Of a DNA stretch of 64,000 bases, positions 25,993 through 34,053 are shown one piece after another. The notes beneath the pieces were generated by a model. It saw only the letters and a list, made by a program, of their open reading frames with translations, was not told the origin of the DNA and did not search any database. The DNA comes from Rhodospirillales bacterium (GTDB taxonomy: Bacteria; Pseudomonadota; Alphaproteobacteria; Acetobacterales; Acetobacteraceae), in contig JAGWIL010000001.1 in NCBI GenBank assembly GCA_028866335.1, forward strand, positions 3,106 through 67,105. The letters run 5' to 3'. The position numbers and the translations under genes are program-made. Numbering within the stretch: the stretch's first letter is position 1; every line of letters starts with the position of its first letter.

Positions 25993-27263
25993 TGCAAGCG
26001 GTGAGCTCGTTCTGGCGTCCGGCGATGGAGGCCGACACGCTGACGATCGTCGCCTTCGGCGAGATCTACGCGCCGCTCGGGTCCGGGACCGGCCTGCCGG
26101 TAGCGACGTTCCCCGTCACCGGCGGCCAGGCGACGATCGACGCGACCAACGCGGTGCGGCGTTCGCTGTCGTCGGTGCTGCTCGTCCCGGCGCCGTTCGA
26201 CCGCTACAGCCTCCCGGTGCCGGTCAGCGGGATCGACGCGCTGTTCCCCGACGGCGCCGAACTGGCGCTCTACAAAGGCTGCCTGTACCCGTCGTCGCCC
26301 GCCTACTCCGGCGCGCCGATGCTGACGCTCCCGTGGCTCAATGGCGGCGTTCCGACGGCCGGAGAGGTCGTCTCGCTCGGACGCTTCCTCATGGAGGACG
26401 TCGAGATCTACAACGCACCGACGTCGGGCGCGGTGACCGTGCAGCTCAACGGAAGCGACCGCGCAGCGACGGTCACGCGCGCCCAGTTCCAGGCGCCGTA
26501 CTCGACGGACGGAGTCTCGACGCTCGACGTCCAGATCCGTGCGCTGCTCAGTGGGCAGGTCGCCGGGTTGAGCTACAACTTCTCGCCCGGCGGCGGGACG
26601 TTCCCGGTCCCGGCGATGCAGACGTTCCAGGTCGGCGGCGACCCGTGGGCGGCGGCGTGCCAGATCGCGGCGAGCGTCGGCTACGAGCTGTTCTTCGACG
26701 CCTTCGGGGTCTGCGTGATGCGCCCGCTGATCGACCCGACGTCGACGGCGCCCTCGATGGCCTACGAAGACGGAGCGAGCAACATCGTCACGGACGTGCA
26801 GCGCTCCCTCGTCAACACCGGCGTCCCGAACCTCGTCATCGTCATCAGCCAGGGGTCGAACGTCGGAGCGCCGATCCAGTCGGTGTGGTGGGACTCCAAC
26901 CCGAGCAGCCCGACGTTCTACAACTCGACGGCGCCGACGATCGGCACGTCGTCGACGGTGCCGCCAAAGATGGGCACCTACCCGACGACGCAGATCACCG
27001 ACACCGGGAGCACGGCGACGACGCAGGCAGACAACGACGCCGCCGCCCGAGCGCTGTTCCTGGCGTCGCACGGACGGTTCGAGACGCTCGACCTCAAGAT
27101 CCGAGACAACCCGGCGCAGGACGTCGAGGATGTCATCTCGGTCGCCTCCGCGGACGCGGGGATCGCGGCCGGCAGCAACTATGTCCTCGACACCATCACG
27201 ATCGGGCTGGACTACTCGACCGAGGAAGAGCTCAAGGGCCGGCTGGTGGTGGCGGCGTCGTGA
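25992..27263 (+). CDS. Tail hub / minor tail protein
   Basis: 423 residues, ATG 25992 overlapping the previous TGA. The N-terminal half is beta-rich with domain-like text (VSLGRFLMEDVEIYNAPTSGAVTVQLNGSDR). The second half has FPVPAMQTFQVGGDPWAAACQIAASVGYELFFD, typical of hub proteins in the Dit/Tal region of siphovirus tips. It follows the distal tail gene as in related phages. No enzyme motif is seen. Confidence 0.7.
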   Translation: MQAVSSFWRPAMEADTLTIVAFGEIYAPLGSGTGLPVATFPVTGGQATIDATNAVRRSLSSVLLVPAPFDRYSLPVPVSGIDALFPDGAELALYKGCLYPSSPAYSGAPMLTLPWLNGGVPTAGEVVSLGRFLMEDVEIYNAPTSGAVTVQLNGSDRAATVTRAQFQAPYSTDGVSTLDVQIRALLSGQVAGLSYNFSPGGGTFPVPAMQTFQVGGDPWAAACQIAASVGYELFFDAFGVCVMRPLIDPTSTAPSMAYEDGASNIVTDVQRSLVNTGVPNLVIVISQGSNVGAPIQSVWWDSNPSSPTFYNSTAPTIGTSSTVPPKMGTYPTTQITDTGSTATTQADNDAAARALFLASHGRFETLDLKIRDNPAQDVEDVISVASADAGIAAGSNYVLDTITIGLDYSTEEELKGRLVVAAS

Positions 27264-27526
27264 CGTCGAACGCGAAGGCCCGCCAGAGCGTCACATCTCG
27301 GATCCGCCAGGCGGTCCGCGACGTCCTGACCGCGTCGCAGGTTCCGTCGGTCGTCTACGGCACGGTCACGGCGATCGCCGGATCGAGGCTGTCCGTCAAG
27401 CAGCAAGGCTCGACGACCGTGACCCCCAACCTCCGGTACCTGGCGTCGTACACGCCGACCGTCGGCGACACCGTGATCTGCCTCAACGTGAGCGGCGACC
27501 TATGGGTTCTCGGGAAGCACGCGTGA
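27260..27526 (+). CDS. Small tail-tip protein, OB-fold-like
   Basis: 88 residues from GTG 27260 overlapping the hub stop. After a basic helix, the text VPSVVYGTVTAIAGSRLSVKQQGS...YTPTVGDTVICLNVSGDLWVLGKH resembles the small OB-fold domain found at the hub of tails. Function is inferred from this pattern and position only. Confidence 0.6.
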   Translation: MTSNAKARQSVTSRIRQAVRDVLTASQVPSVVYGTVTAIAGSRLSVKQQGSTTVTPNLRYLASYTPTVGDTVICLNVSGDLWVLGKHA

Positions 27527-27558
27527 GCAGGGGTCCACGAGTCAGGACGGGTGATCAG

Positions 27559-27564
27559 TAGAAT
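27559..27564 (+). promoter_or_regulatory. -10 box TAGAAT followed by a 13-residue leaderless ORF
   Basis: TAGAAT ends 7 bases before ATG 27572, which opens a 13-residue frame ending at TGA 27613. The next real gene starts at 27665 behind CGGAGG. The peptide may be a leader or a chance frame; the box belongs to the TAGCAT family. Confidence 0.35.
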
Positions 27565-27664
27565 GCCCCGCATGACGCTCGGACACACCGTTGGCGATGG
27601 CTCGACGAGCTGAGACGACCGATCCGTGGTCGACAACGCAACTTCCCTCCGGCGGAGGCCCTGA

Positions 27665-27967
27665 ATGTTCGCCGCCAACGTCGGCCTCTCGGTCGGTGAC
27701 GTCACCGGAATCATCCTCGCCGCCGCGGCCGCTGCCACTCTTGCTGGGACAATCGCCGTCCGTGTGCAGCGACGCACTCGCAGCCGCTGGCGCAACCAGG
27801 ACCGGATCGAAGGGTGGATGGACGACCGTGGGCGTTGGCACGTTGGAGCGGTTGACCTCACCCTTGGCTGGACCGACGACGACGGAGAGTGGCACGATGG
27901 GCTCGATGTCCGGGTCGCCCGCCTCGAGAACGGCAACCCGAACGGACACCAAGGAGGTCAGCCGTGA
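27665..27967 (+). CDS. Small membrane-anchored protein
   Basis: 100 residues from ATG 27665 with CGGAGG upstream. A hydrophobic helix lies at about 12-32 (VTGIILAAAAAATLAGTIAV), then basic residues (RVQRRTRSRWR), then a polar C-terminal domain with two similar turns, WMDDRGRWHVGAVDL and WTDDDGEWHDG. The topology would put the domain in the cytoplasm. It starts the lysis/envelope block. Confidence 0.6.
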   Translation: MFAANVGLSVGDVTGIILAAAAAATLAGTIAVRVQRRTRSRWRNQDRIEGWMDDRGRWHVGAVDLTLGWTDDDGEWHDGLDVRVARLENGNPNGHQGGQP

Positions 27968-28439
27968 GCGTCCGCTGCTCCACTTCTGCGAGACCTGTCC
28001 GGCGGCATCCTGCGTGGGCTGTCCGGTGATCGGTAGCGAGGAGCGCTACCGCCGCCTCGAGCGGAGGAGTCGCCTCAAGATCGCCGCCGTCAGCCTCGCC
28101 GCGTTCGTGGCCGTGGCGCTCATCGGCGGCGTCACGGTGATCCTGTTCCAGCTTCACCAGCAAGCAGTCGAGACCGCTCAGATCCTCGCCGACCACAGTG
28201 ACACCCTGGCCCACATCGCTGCCCTCGACGAGAAGATTCGGACCGAGCAGAAATCGGCCGGCGCTGACCGGGTGACCATCGCCGGCGACATCGCCAAGAT
28301 CACGGCGAATGCCACGGCCCTAGCCGAACAGGTGACGGCCGGCAACCAGGCGGCCAGCGCCAACGCCGCTGCGATCTGCGACAGCCTCAACGCCATCACC
28401 GCCACGCTGCACATCTCGACTGCCTGCACGAGCACCTAG
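27897..28439 (+). CDS. Membrane protein with N-terminal Cys motif (start uncertain)
   Basis: Frame ending at 28439. It contains CETCPAASCVGC, then basic residues, one transmembrane helix (AAVSLAAFVAVALIGGVTVILFQ) and a helical coiled coil with Asp/Lys/Glu. The start is unclear: ATG 27897 (GGAG nearby) keeps the Cys motif but overlaps the previous gene. GTG 28026 overlaps the stop of a 21-residue frame that begins at GTG 27964 behind AAGGAGG, so translational coupling is the alternative. It may be a spanin- or holin-like protein by type; this is a guess. Confidence 0.5.
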   Translation: MGSMSGSPASRTATRTDTKEVSRERPLLHFCETCPAASCVGCPVIGSEERYRRLERRSRLKIAAVSLAAFVAVALIGGVTVILFQLHQQAVETAQILADHSDTLAHIAALDEKIRTEQKSAGADRVTIAGDIAKITANATALAEQVTAGNQAASANAAAICDSLNAITATLHISTACTST

Positions 28440-28482
28440 CCGATCCCCCGCTTGGCGTTGGAGCCGTGACAGACTCATCGGC

Positions 28483-28983
28483 GTGAAGCCCGCGCTCGGC
28501 GCCCCGAAGGCCCACCACCACTACGACCTCGCCGCCGGCATCAACCGCGCGCACATCAAGGCCGAGGTCGCCAAGGTCAACACCGTCAACGCCAAGCTCG
28601 CCGTCCTGGTGACCAACATCGTCGGCTCGATGTGGTGCGCGTACGCCTTCTGCCTGCTCGCTCTGCTCTCGCTCCCGGCCGTGCTCGCCCAGTTCTCCGT
28701 GTTCGCCACAGTGTTCCCGGCGTGGCTGGTCAAGGCGAGTCTGATCGCTCTCGTCGCCTGGGTGGCGCAGACGTTCATCCAACTGGTGCTGCTCTCGGTG
28801 ATCATGGTCGGCCAGACCGTTCAGTCGCAGGCGTCGGACGCCCGAGCCGCACAGACGGAGACCAACACGGAGACCCTGGTGCGGCTGCTCTCGCTGGACG
28901 AGCAGGGCGGCATCACCGACCTGCGAGACGAACTGGTCCGCCTCATCACCGAACGCTGTCCAGCTCCCAAGGAGAAGCCGTGA
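28483..28983 (+). CDS. Membrane protein with two hydrophobic segments
   Basis: 166 residues from GTG 28483, which follows GACTCATCGGC closely enough for a leaderless transcript. The N-terminus is basic and His-rich (KAHHHYDLAAGINRAHIKAEV). Hydrophobic segments lie near 50-75 and 85-108; the C-terminal third is a charged helix. I recognise the type from actinophage lysis regions but not the exact family. It could be a holin or envelope anchor. Confidence 0.6.
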   Translation: MKPALGAPKAHHHYDLAAGINRAHIKAEVAKVNTVNAKLAVLVTNIVGSMWCAYAFCLLALLSLPAVLAQFSVFATVFPAWLVKASLIALVAWVAQTFIQLVLLSVIMVGQTVQSQASDARAAQTETNTETLVRLLSLDEQGGITDLRDELVRLITERCPAPKEKP

Positions 28984-30077
28984 CCGACACCGCCCCCGCC
29001 GCCCCCACCTACTGCCGCGGCCTGCTGCCGTTCGACCCGGTCAAGCACGCCCGGTGGGTCAGCGCCACGGCGCTCGGCTTCACCTGGCCCACGGTGGTCT
29101 ACCCGATCAACCGGAGCGGCGGCGTGACGAACTTCGGCATGGGCGGCAACGGGCCGGACCCGACGCTCACCGTCAACGGCGGCCAGCCCTGCGGTGACTG
29201 TGGCCCGAACGCTGCGCCGAAGAACGCCGACCTGACGACGTCGGCGCTCGCCGGAGTCGCCCCGACGTCGTGGACGAGCAACGCGATCACGGCGCTCTAC
29301 TTCCAGTACCAGGCGGAGCTCGCCGGCCTCGCGTGGCGACCACCCGCGACGTCGGACTGGGTCGCTCCGCCGGGGCTCGACGTCGGCGTGGATCTCGGCG
29401 ACTGGCTTCACTGGCTGTTCGGCCAGGGCCTCATCGACGGGTTCGTGAAGCTCGACCTGACGCACATGGACGCCGCGCTCCAAGCCGGGTTCGCCGTCGT
29501 GGTCGGTGTGACGCTCACCGACAACGCCGACAACGAGTTCCCCGGCACCTGGGTCATCGGGCCGAACGACCAGCCCAACCCGAACGACGGCCACGCGATC
29601 CAGCGGCTCGGTGCCGACTCGCCGACCGGGCTCCGCCGGTACGCGACCTGGGGCGGCGTCCAGCAGGCGACGGCCGAGTGGGACGCGGCGTGCGTCCAGC
29701 AGGCGTTCGCCGTGTTCACGGTCGACCAGGCGCGCGCCGTCGGCTTCCCCGTCGAGCAGGTGATCGCCGAGCTGACGGCCCTCGGTGGAACGGTCGTCCC
29801 CGCGCCGACGCCGCCCGCCCCGCCGCCCGCACCGAGCCCCGATCCGGTGCCAGTCCCGGCCACCCCCCCGGCGCCGGCACCGGCGCCCCCGATCCCCGAG
29901 CCGGCGCCCAGCCCCCCGGCACCGGCCGGGGACGGGGTGATCCGCGAACTCGAGAACCTGGCCCACGAGGCCATCACCGCACTCGTCAACTTCGTGGAGG
30001 CGCAGGGCGGAGCGATGCCCGACTGGACCGGCGCGCGAGATGTACCCACCGAACCAACCCAGGAGGATCACCCGTGA
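28980..30077 (+). CDS. Cysteine-peptidase-like protein with proline-rich linker
   Basis: 365 residues from GTG 28980, overlapping the previous stop. QPCGDCGPNAAPKN near 62-75 has the Cys in a CGxC-G-N context, and NPNDGHAIQRLG near 200-211 has a His after Gly-Asp, as in papain-like or C39-type peptidases. A linker of PAPTPP/PAPAPAPP type runs from about 280 to 325, and the end is a helical, acidic tail. In this block it may cut cell-wall peptides or act as a tail-associated enzyme. I cannot assign the family with certainty. Confidence 0.45.
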   Translation: MTDTAPAAPTYCRGLLPFDPVKHARWVSATALGFTWPTVVYPINRSGGVTNFGMGGNGPDPTLTVNGGQPCGDCGPNAAPKNADLTTSALAGVAPTSWTSNAITALYFQYQAELAGLAWRPPATSDWVAPPGLDVGVDLGDWLHWLFGQGLIDGFVKLDLTHMDAALQAGFAVVVGVTLTDNADNEFPGTWVIGPNDQPNPNDGHAIQRLGADSPTGLRRYATWGGVQQATAEWDAACVQQAFAVFTVDQARAVGFPVEQVIAELTALGGTVVPAPTPPAPPPAPSPDPVPVPATPPAPAPAPPIPEPAPSPPAPAGDGVIRELENLAHEAITALVNFVEAQGGAMPDWTGARDVPTEPTQEDHP

Positions 30078-30520
30078 CCGGAACTGCGAAAGCCTTGCTC
30101 ACCGTGCTCGTCTTCGCCCTCATCCTCGCCGGAGCCGGAGTCCTGGCGACCGTCGTGACGCTGCTCAGCGGGAACGAAGTCTACGGACTCGTCATGGCGA
30201 TCGGCGGAACGACCGTGCTCGCCGGAGGGATCGCCCTCGCCGGACCGACGACGTCGACCACGTTCGTACCGCACCTGCTGCTCGTCGCCGCCGTGATCGC
30301 TCTGACGATCGCGATGGGCATCGAACACGTCTTCACGTCGACTCAGGTCACCGGCGTCTTCTACCTCGTCATCGGCCCGGGTATCGCCGTCGCCGGTGGC
30401 ACGCTCTACGCCGCTCAGATCCGGCGCGTCGCCGCTGCGTTCGCTCCGCCACCGGCGCCGCCGTCTCCGCCCGCACCGGCACAGGCTCCGCTCGGTGTGC
30501 CGGAGGCCTCGACGACGTGA
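30074..30520 (+). CDS. Multi-pass membrane protein
   Basis: 148 residues from GTG 30074. Four hydrophobic segments are visible (LLTVLVFALILAGAGVLATVV, VYGLVMAIGGTTVLAGGIALA, LLLVAAVIALTIAMG, VFYLVIGPGIAVAGGTL), then a Pro/Ala-rich cytoplasmic tail. It overlaps both neighbours by GTGA. The role is unknown; the block as a whole looks like an envelope-acting set. Confidence 0.6.
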   Translation: MTGTAKALLTVLVFALILAGAGVLATVVTLLSGNEVYGLVMAIGGTTVLAGGIALAGPTTSTTFVPHLLLVAAVIALTIAMGIEHVFTSTQVTGVFYLVIGPGIAVAGGTLYAAQIRRVAAAFAPPPAPPSPPAPAQAPLGVPEASTT

Positions 30521-30837
30521 GTCCGGCGCTGCTGGCCGCTCTCGTCATCGGGACGGTCCTGCCGGCGCTGACGGCCGTCGTGACGAAGGACACCGCCTCG
30601 GCGAAGCTGAAGGCGGCGCTGACCGCCGGGATCGGCGCGCTGACCGCCGCGGTCACGACGGCGCTCTACGCCCCGCCGCACGGCGGCACCGCCTGGGAGG
30701 AGCTCGCCGCCGCGGTCGCCGTCTCCTGGGCTGCGTCGGCCGTCGCCTACTTCGCCGGATGGAAGCCGACCGGAGCGGTCGCGGCGATCCACCGCCGCAC
30801 CGCTCGGTTCGGCCTGACGGACGCAGCCGACCCGTGA
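30517..30837 (+). CDS. Candidate holin
   Basis: 106 residues from GTG 30517. An N-terminal hydrophobic helix (ALLAALVIGTVLPALTAVV) is followed by TKDTASAKLKAALTAGIGALTAAV, a second hydrophobic segment and a basic C-terminus. Small size, two membrane helices and the TKD...K...A..AG pattern are typical of actinophage holins, which form the membrane lesions that time lysis. It is the best holin candidate here. Confidence 0.6.
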   Translation: MSPALLAALVIGTVLPALTAVVTKDTASAKLKAALTAGIGALTAAVTTALYAPPHGGTAWEELAAAVAVSWAASAVAYFAGWKPTGAVAAIHRRTARFGLTDAADP

Positions 30838-31331
30838 GGTTCCGGCTCGTCACCGTCGCGCTGCTTCTGCTCGCGGCCGGATGCGGCGGGTCGACGTCGC
30901 ACCCCGTTCCGCATCGGTCGGCCGCGGCCGACGGTCCCGCCTACGCCGTGGGCTGCACGACCCCCGGCGTGATCGCCTTCGCCGGCACGGCCTCGACTGT
31001 CGACGCCTGGGTGGCGACGCCACCGCAGCTCGGTGGCTGCTGGACCGTCTACTACCAGGACCCGACGTCGCTCTCACCGCCGACGACGCTGACGCCGCTG
31101 CAACAGGAGTGGGCCGCGTGGTGCGCCGCTCATCCGGGCTACTACAACCCCGCCGTCTGCCCGACGCACCCGGCACCCCCGCCGACCACCACGACCACGA
31201 CGCTGACGCCGCTGCAACAGGAGTGGGCCGCGTGGTGCGCGCTGCACCCGACGTACTACAACGCGGCGGTCTGCCCGACCCACATCCGACCGCCGTCAAC
31301 GACGATCCCGGTCGGCGCTGTCGGGCCGTAG
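30834..31331 (+). CDS. Lipoprotein with duplicated Cys-containing repeat
   Basis: 165 residues from GTG 30834. The start RFRLVTVALLLLAAGC is a lipoprotein signal with lipobox LAAGC, so it should be exported and lipid-anchored. Residues ~85-115 and ~122-150 are near-identical repeats (LTPLQQEWAAWC...YYN.AVCPTH) with two Cys each, separated by a Pro/Thr linker; the two DNA copies are also alike (near 31087 and 31201). A phage-made lipoprotein could block superinfection or act in lysis (inference). Confidence 0.7.
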   Translation: MRFRLVTVALLLLAAGCGGSTSHPVPHRSAAADGPAYAVGCTTPGVIAFAGTASTVDAWVATPPQLGGCWTVYYQDPTSLSPPTTLTPLQQEWAAWCAAHPGYYNPAVCPTHPAPPPTTTTTTLTPLQQEWAAWCALHPTYYNAAVCPTHIRPPSTTIPVGAVGP

Positions 31332-31580
31332 GTGCCGGTGACAGCACCCCTCGAGGAGTTCGTCACCGCTGTGGAGCAACGGCTTCGCCAGCGGAACGAG
31401 CGCGACCCCGGACGGACCATCGAGGTTGAGGTCGGGCCGGACGGTGAGCGGGTCGCCACGGTGACCCAGGCCAACGGTCGACAGTTCCGTGTCCACTCGT
31501 CTTCGCCCGAACCTTGGCGGTTGGCGGGTGACCACTCGCCCGGTGAGGCGTGGATCGAGTACCTGGACCCCGCCGAGTAA
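31332..31580 (+). CDS. Small hypothetical protein
   Basis: 82 residues, GTG 31332 immediately after the previous stop. It has an N-terminal helix, then EVEVGPDGERVATVTQANGRQF, a beta-type segment, and a short acidic end. No known family. It closes the envelope block before a terminator-like region. Confidence 0.5.
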   Translation: MPVTAPLEEFVTAVEQRLRQRNERDPGRTIEVEVGPDGERVATVTQANGRQFRVHSSSPEPWRLAGDHSPGEAWIEYLDPAE

Positions 31581-31679
31581 CCACACGACCGGCTGGCTTC
31601 CACCCTGCGCAGGGACAAGCGCACCGTGCGCGCACGGCGCCTGCGCCCACGCGCTAACCTGCGGACGTCGGCAACGACT

Positions 31680-31727
31680 CCTTCAAGTGGTTGAAGGGAC
31701 GACGGCCGGTCCTTCGGGGCCGGTCGT
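31680..31727 (+). terminator. Paired hairpins with UUCG loop before the recombination genes
   Basis: Two stems follow each other: ccttcaa/ttgaagg (31680-31697) and acggccggtcc-TTCG-gggccggtcgt (31702-31727, 11 bp with two G-U pairs). They lie about 100 bases after the last envelope gene. No clear U-run follows, but the UUCG stem is strong and sits just before a promoter, as expected of a block boundary. Confidence 0.55.
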
Positions 31728-31751
31728 TGTCGCGTCCCCAGGTCTCCCGGT

Positions 31752-31782
31752 CCAGTGGAGCACCCGTGCGGTACCGTGGCGG
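31752..31782 (+). promoter_or_regulatory. Promoter of the CCAGTGGAGCA / CGGTACSGT pair
   Basis: CCAGTGGAGCACCCGT followed by GCGGTACCGTGGCGG closely matches the region at 49457-49488. GGTACCGT is a plausible -10 box. A CAACCACTCAAGAAGGAG leader and the Gam-like gene follow. Confidence 0.45.
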
Positions 31783-31815
31783 AGCAGGACCTCAACCACT
31801 CAAGAAGGAGATCAC

Positions 31816-32535
31816 ATGCCACCCGACGACCCTGCCCTACGGGCGACCCTGGACGACTACCTGGCGGTGGACGTCCCCACCGAGCCAGCACCCGAAGGCG
31901 GCTGGCCGGACCCCGCCGAAGCACCCCCGGCACCGGCACCCGACGAGGACTTCGCCAACCGCCTGCTCTACAAGGGGCGCAAGCTCACCGAGGAGCGGGC
32001 GAAGATCGCGGAGATGGCCAACGCCGAGCGGTCCCGCGTCGCCCTGTGGGAAGCCGACATGACCAGCGGCATCGCCCGGGAGTTGAAGCGCCTCGCGCAG
32101 AGCCTCGAAGGGTTCCTGCGGAACTGGCATCGGGACCACCCCCGGACGAAGACGCTCAAGCTGGCGAACGGCACCCTCTCGCTCAAGCAGGCGGCGGGGA
32201 AGGTGATCGTCACCGACGAGCACGCCTTCATCGCCTGGGCGAAGACCCACCGTCCGGACCTGCTGCGTCAGGAGCCGGCGATCGCCAAGGCCAAGCTCGC
32301 CGACGAGATGGTGGTGAGCCGCCATGCCGGGCCGCAACAGAACGTGGCCGCTCTCGACGACGCCCTGGCCGACACCTGGCGCCTCATGGCCGAGATCGAC
32401 GTGCAGGACGAGCAGACGGGGGAGGTCCGCAAGGAGTCCGTGTCCCTGCCCGGCGTCATGTGGGCGAAGCCCGTCGTCGACACCTTCCACCTGACCTTGC
32501 CCAAACCAACCACCAACAACGAAGGAGAACAGTGA
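31816..32535 (+). CDS. Gam-like host-nuclease inhibitor
   Basis: 239 residues, AAGAAGGAG before ATG 31816. The Gam pattern is in the second half: long helix with AELKRLAQSLEGFLRNWHRDHP, then TKTLKLANGTLSLKQ and VIVTDEHAFIAWA. Mu Gam-type proteins form rings on double-stranded DNA ends and stop host exonucleases such as RecBCD. It is followed directly by the Erf-like gene (ATG overlaps the stop), a common recombination pair. Confidence 0.75.
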   Translation: MPPDDPALRATLDDYLAVDVPTEPAPEGGWPDPAEAPPAPAPDEDFANRLLYKGRKLTEERAKIAEMANAERSRVALWEADMTSGIARELKRLAQSLEGFLRNWHRDHPRTKTLKLANGTLSLKQAAGKVIVTDEHAFIAWAKTHRPDLLRQEPAIAKAKLADEMVVSRHAGPQQNVAALDDALADTWRLMAEIDVQDEQTGEVRKESVSLPGVMWAKPVVDTFHLTLPKPTTNNEGEQ

Positions 32536-33926
32536 TGCCAGCGACACCCCCATCCACGGACGAAGAGTACGTCCGTTCCACCACCAACGTCGAACGCCGA
32601 GAGCCGACCGACGTCCACGAGGCCATCCGGTGCGTGATGCTCGACCTCGGCGGGATCCCCAAGATGACCACCGACAAGCACCGCCAGCGCAGCGGCGTGA
32701 CCACCGACCCCGGTGAGCGCGGCGTGCGGTACGCGTACCGGTCGATCGACCAGATCACCGGCGATGCCCAACGGAGCTTCGGCCTCTACGGCTGCATCTG
32801 GAAGCCGAAGGTGCTGTCGTCCAGCGAACGCGAGTTCACGATGGGCAACAACGACACCCGCTGGACGGACACGACGCTCGAGGTCGTCTACTACCTCGTC
32901 GGCCCGGGTGGAGCGCAGACGGTCGTCCCGGTGACCAAGCACTTCCAGGAGGACGGCTCCTACGTCGAGTCGCCGGACGAGCGCGGCTGGTACATGACCG
33001 GTGACGTCACGATGGTCGGACCACTGCGCGCCATCGGGCGCGACAACGCCGACAAGGGGCTGAACAAGGCCATGACCCAGGCGTTCAAGCAGGCGCTGCT
33101 CCAAGTGCTGTCCATCGGCGACCCACAGGACGAGGGCGACCACAGTCGCGCCGAGGTCTCGATGTCCGGGCCGCGGGTGGTCACCGACGAGATGGCTGCC
33201 GAGTTCAAGGGCAAGGTCAAGCGGCTGCCGAAGAAACACGCCGCCGCCCTCGTCGAGGAGTTGAAGGCCGAGAACATCCCCGTGCCGGAACTGATGAGCA
33301 CCGAGCAGTACGGCAAGGCGAACGCCCTGCTGCAACTGCACGTCATCCAGGCCCACCGTGAAGCAGGCGCCGAAGGTGCTGCCGACGACGCGCTCGGTCT
33401 CACCGCCGGGTCAGTCGAACCTCCCGTCAGCGAGGACGAGTTGGCCGAAGCCAAGGCGTTCCTCGGCGAGATGATCGAACTGGTGCCCGAGACGGATGGC
33501 GAGGGCCGCACCCTTCGGCTGAACCTGCAGAGCCACCTTCGGGGCCTCTACGGCACGTCGGAAGCCATGACCTACGACCAGGTGCTCGAGGCCACGGCGA
33601 TCGCCTCCCACTGGCCCGATCCGGTGCCCGCCGAGGTCGAGCCGTCCACCGAGGCCACGCTGCCACCCCCGCAGCCGGCCGCTGAGGCGTCCCCGTCCCC
33701 GTCCGGGACCCCGACGGTCGTCACGCCCCAACAGCAGGTGCGGGAGCAGGTGGGCGACGAACCCACGGATGCGCTCATCGACGACTGCATCGCGGAGGTC
33801 ACGGGGATGACCGCGGCCGACCGGAAGGACGCGCTGCGGGAGCGCGGCCTCAAGGTGTCCGGGTTTGCGTCCGACGTCGGGTTCCGCCTGGCGGTGGCGC
33901 TGGTGAAGGAGCGCAGCGCCGGCTAG
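32535..33926 (+). CDS. Erf-like single-strand annealing protein
   Basis: 463 residues from ATG 32535, sharing a base with the previous stop. Residues ~25-180 carry the Erf-type core: VHEAIRCVMLDLGGIPK, YAYRSIDQITGDAQ, LEVVYYLVGPGG, then a GDVTMVGPLRAIGRDNADKGLNKAMTQAFKQALLQ stretch. The C-terminal half has charged helices and a Pro-rich linker near 355-400. Such proteins pair complementary single strands during phage recombination. With Gam and the helicase it forms the recombination set. Confidence 0.8.
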   Translation: MPATPPSTDEEYVRSTTNVERREPTDVHEAIRCVMLDLGGIPKMTTDKHRQRSGVTTDPGERGVRYAYRSIDQITGDAQRSFGLYGCIWKPKVLSSSEREFTMGNNDTRWTDTTLEVVYYLVGPGGAQTVVPVTKHFQEDGSYVESPDERGWYMTGDVTMVGPLRAIGRDNADKGLNKAMTQAFKQALLQVLSIGDPQDEGDHSRAEVSMSGPRVVTDEMAAEFKGKVKRLPKKHAAALVEELKAENIPVPELMSTEQYGKANALLQLHVIQAHREAGAEGAADDALGLTAGSVEPPVSEDELAEAKAFLGEMIELVPETDGEGRTLRLNLQSHLRGLYGTSEAMTYDQVLEATAIASHWPDPVPAEVEPSTEATLPPPQPAAEASPSPSGTPTVVTPQQQVREQVGDEPTDALIDDCIAEVTGMTAADRKDALRERGLKVSGFASDVGFRLAVALVKERSAG

Positions 33927-33940
33927 GACCCCTCCGCCCA

Positions 33941-33977
33941 GCCCCGAGCGCGGTACGTTGGACGCCGCGCTCGGGGC
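33941..33977 (+). terminator. 13-bp perfect hairpin between the annealing and initiator genes
   Basis: gccccgagcgcgg (33941-33953) pairs perfectly with ccgcgctcggggc (33965-33977) around an 11-base loop that includes GGTACGTT. It may end the Erf transcript; the GGTACGTT in the loop could also serve as a -10 box for the next gene, so the site may be both terminator and promoter. Confidence 0.5.
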
Positions 33978-34014
33978 ACCCGGGCGGTCTTCAACCACAA
34001 CGAGAGGAGGATGC

Positions 34015-34053
34015 GTGACTTCCACCACCACCGCCACGGACGCGTCCCGATGA
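34015..34053 (+). CDS. Possible 12-residue leader ORF coupled to the initiator gene
   Basis: GAGAGGAGG at 34002-34010 is best spaced for GTG 34015, which opens a 12-residue Thr-rich frame. Its stop TGA (34051-34053) overlaps ATG 34050 of the next gene. This is the usual layout of translational coupling. ATG 34011 in the main frame has zero spacing from the site. Confidence 0.3.
   Translation: MTSTTTATDASR

Noticed and set aside
31660..31730. Possible tRNA in the region with two hairpins
   Set aside because: No T-loop GTTCRA pattern, no 7-base anticodon loop and no acceptor pairing could be fitted. I saw no convincing tRNA elsewhere in the window.
33941..33977. Attachment site candidate from the 13-bp inverted repeat
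   Set aside because: No integrase gene or second copy was found; terminator or promoter roles explain it better.
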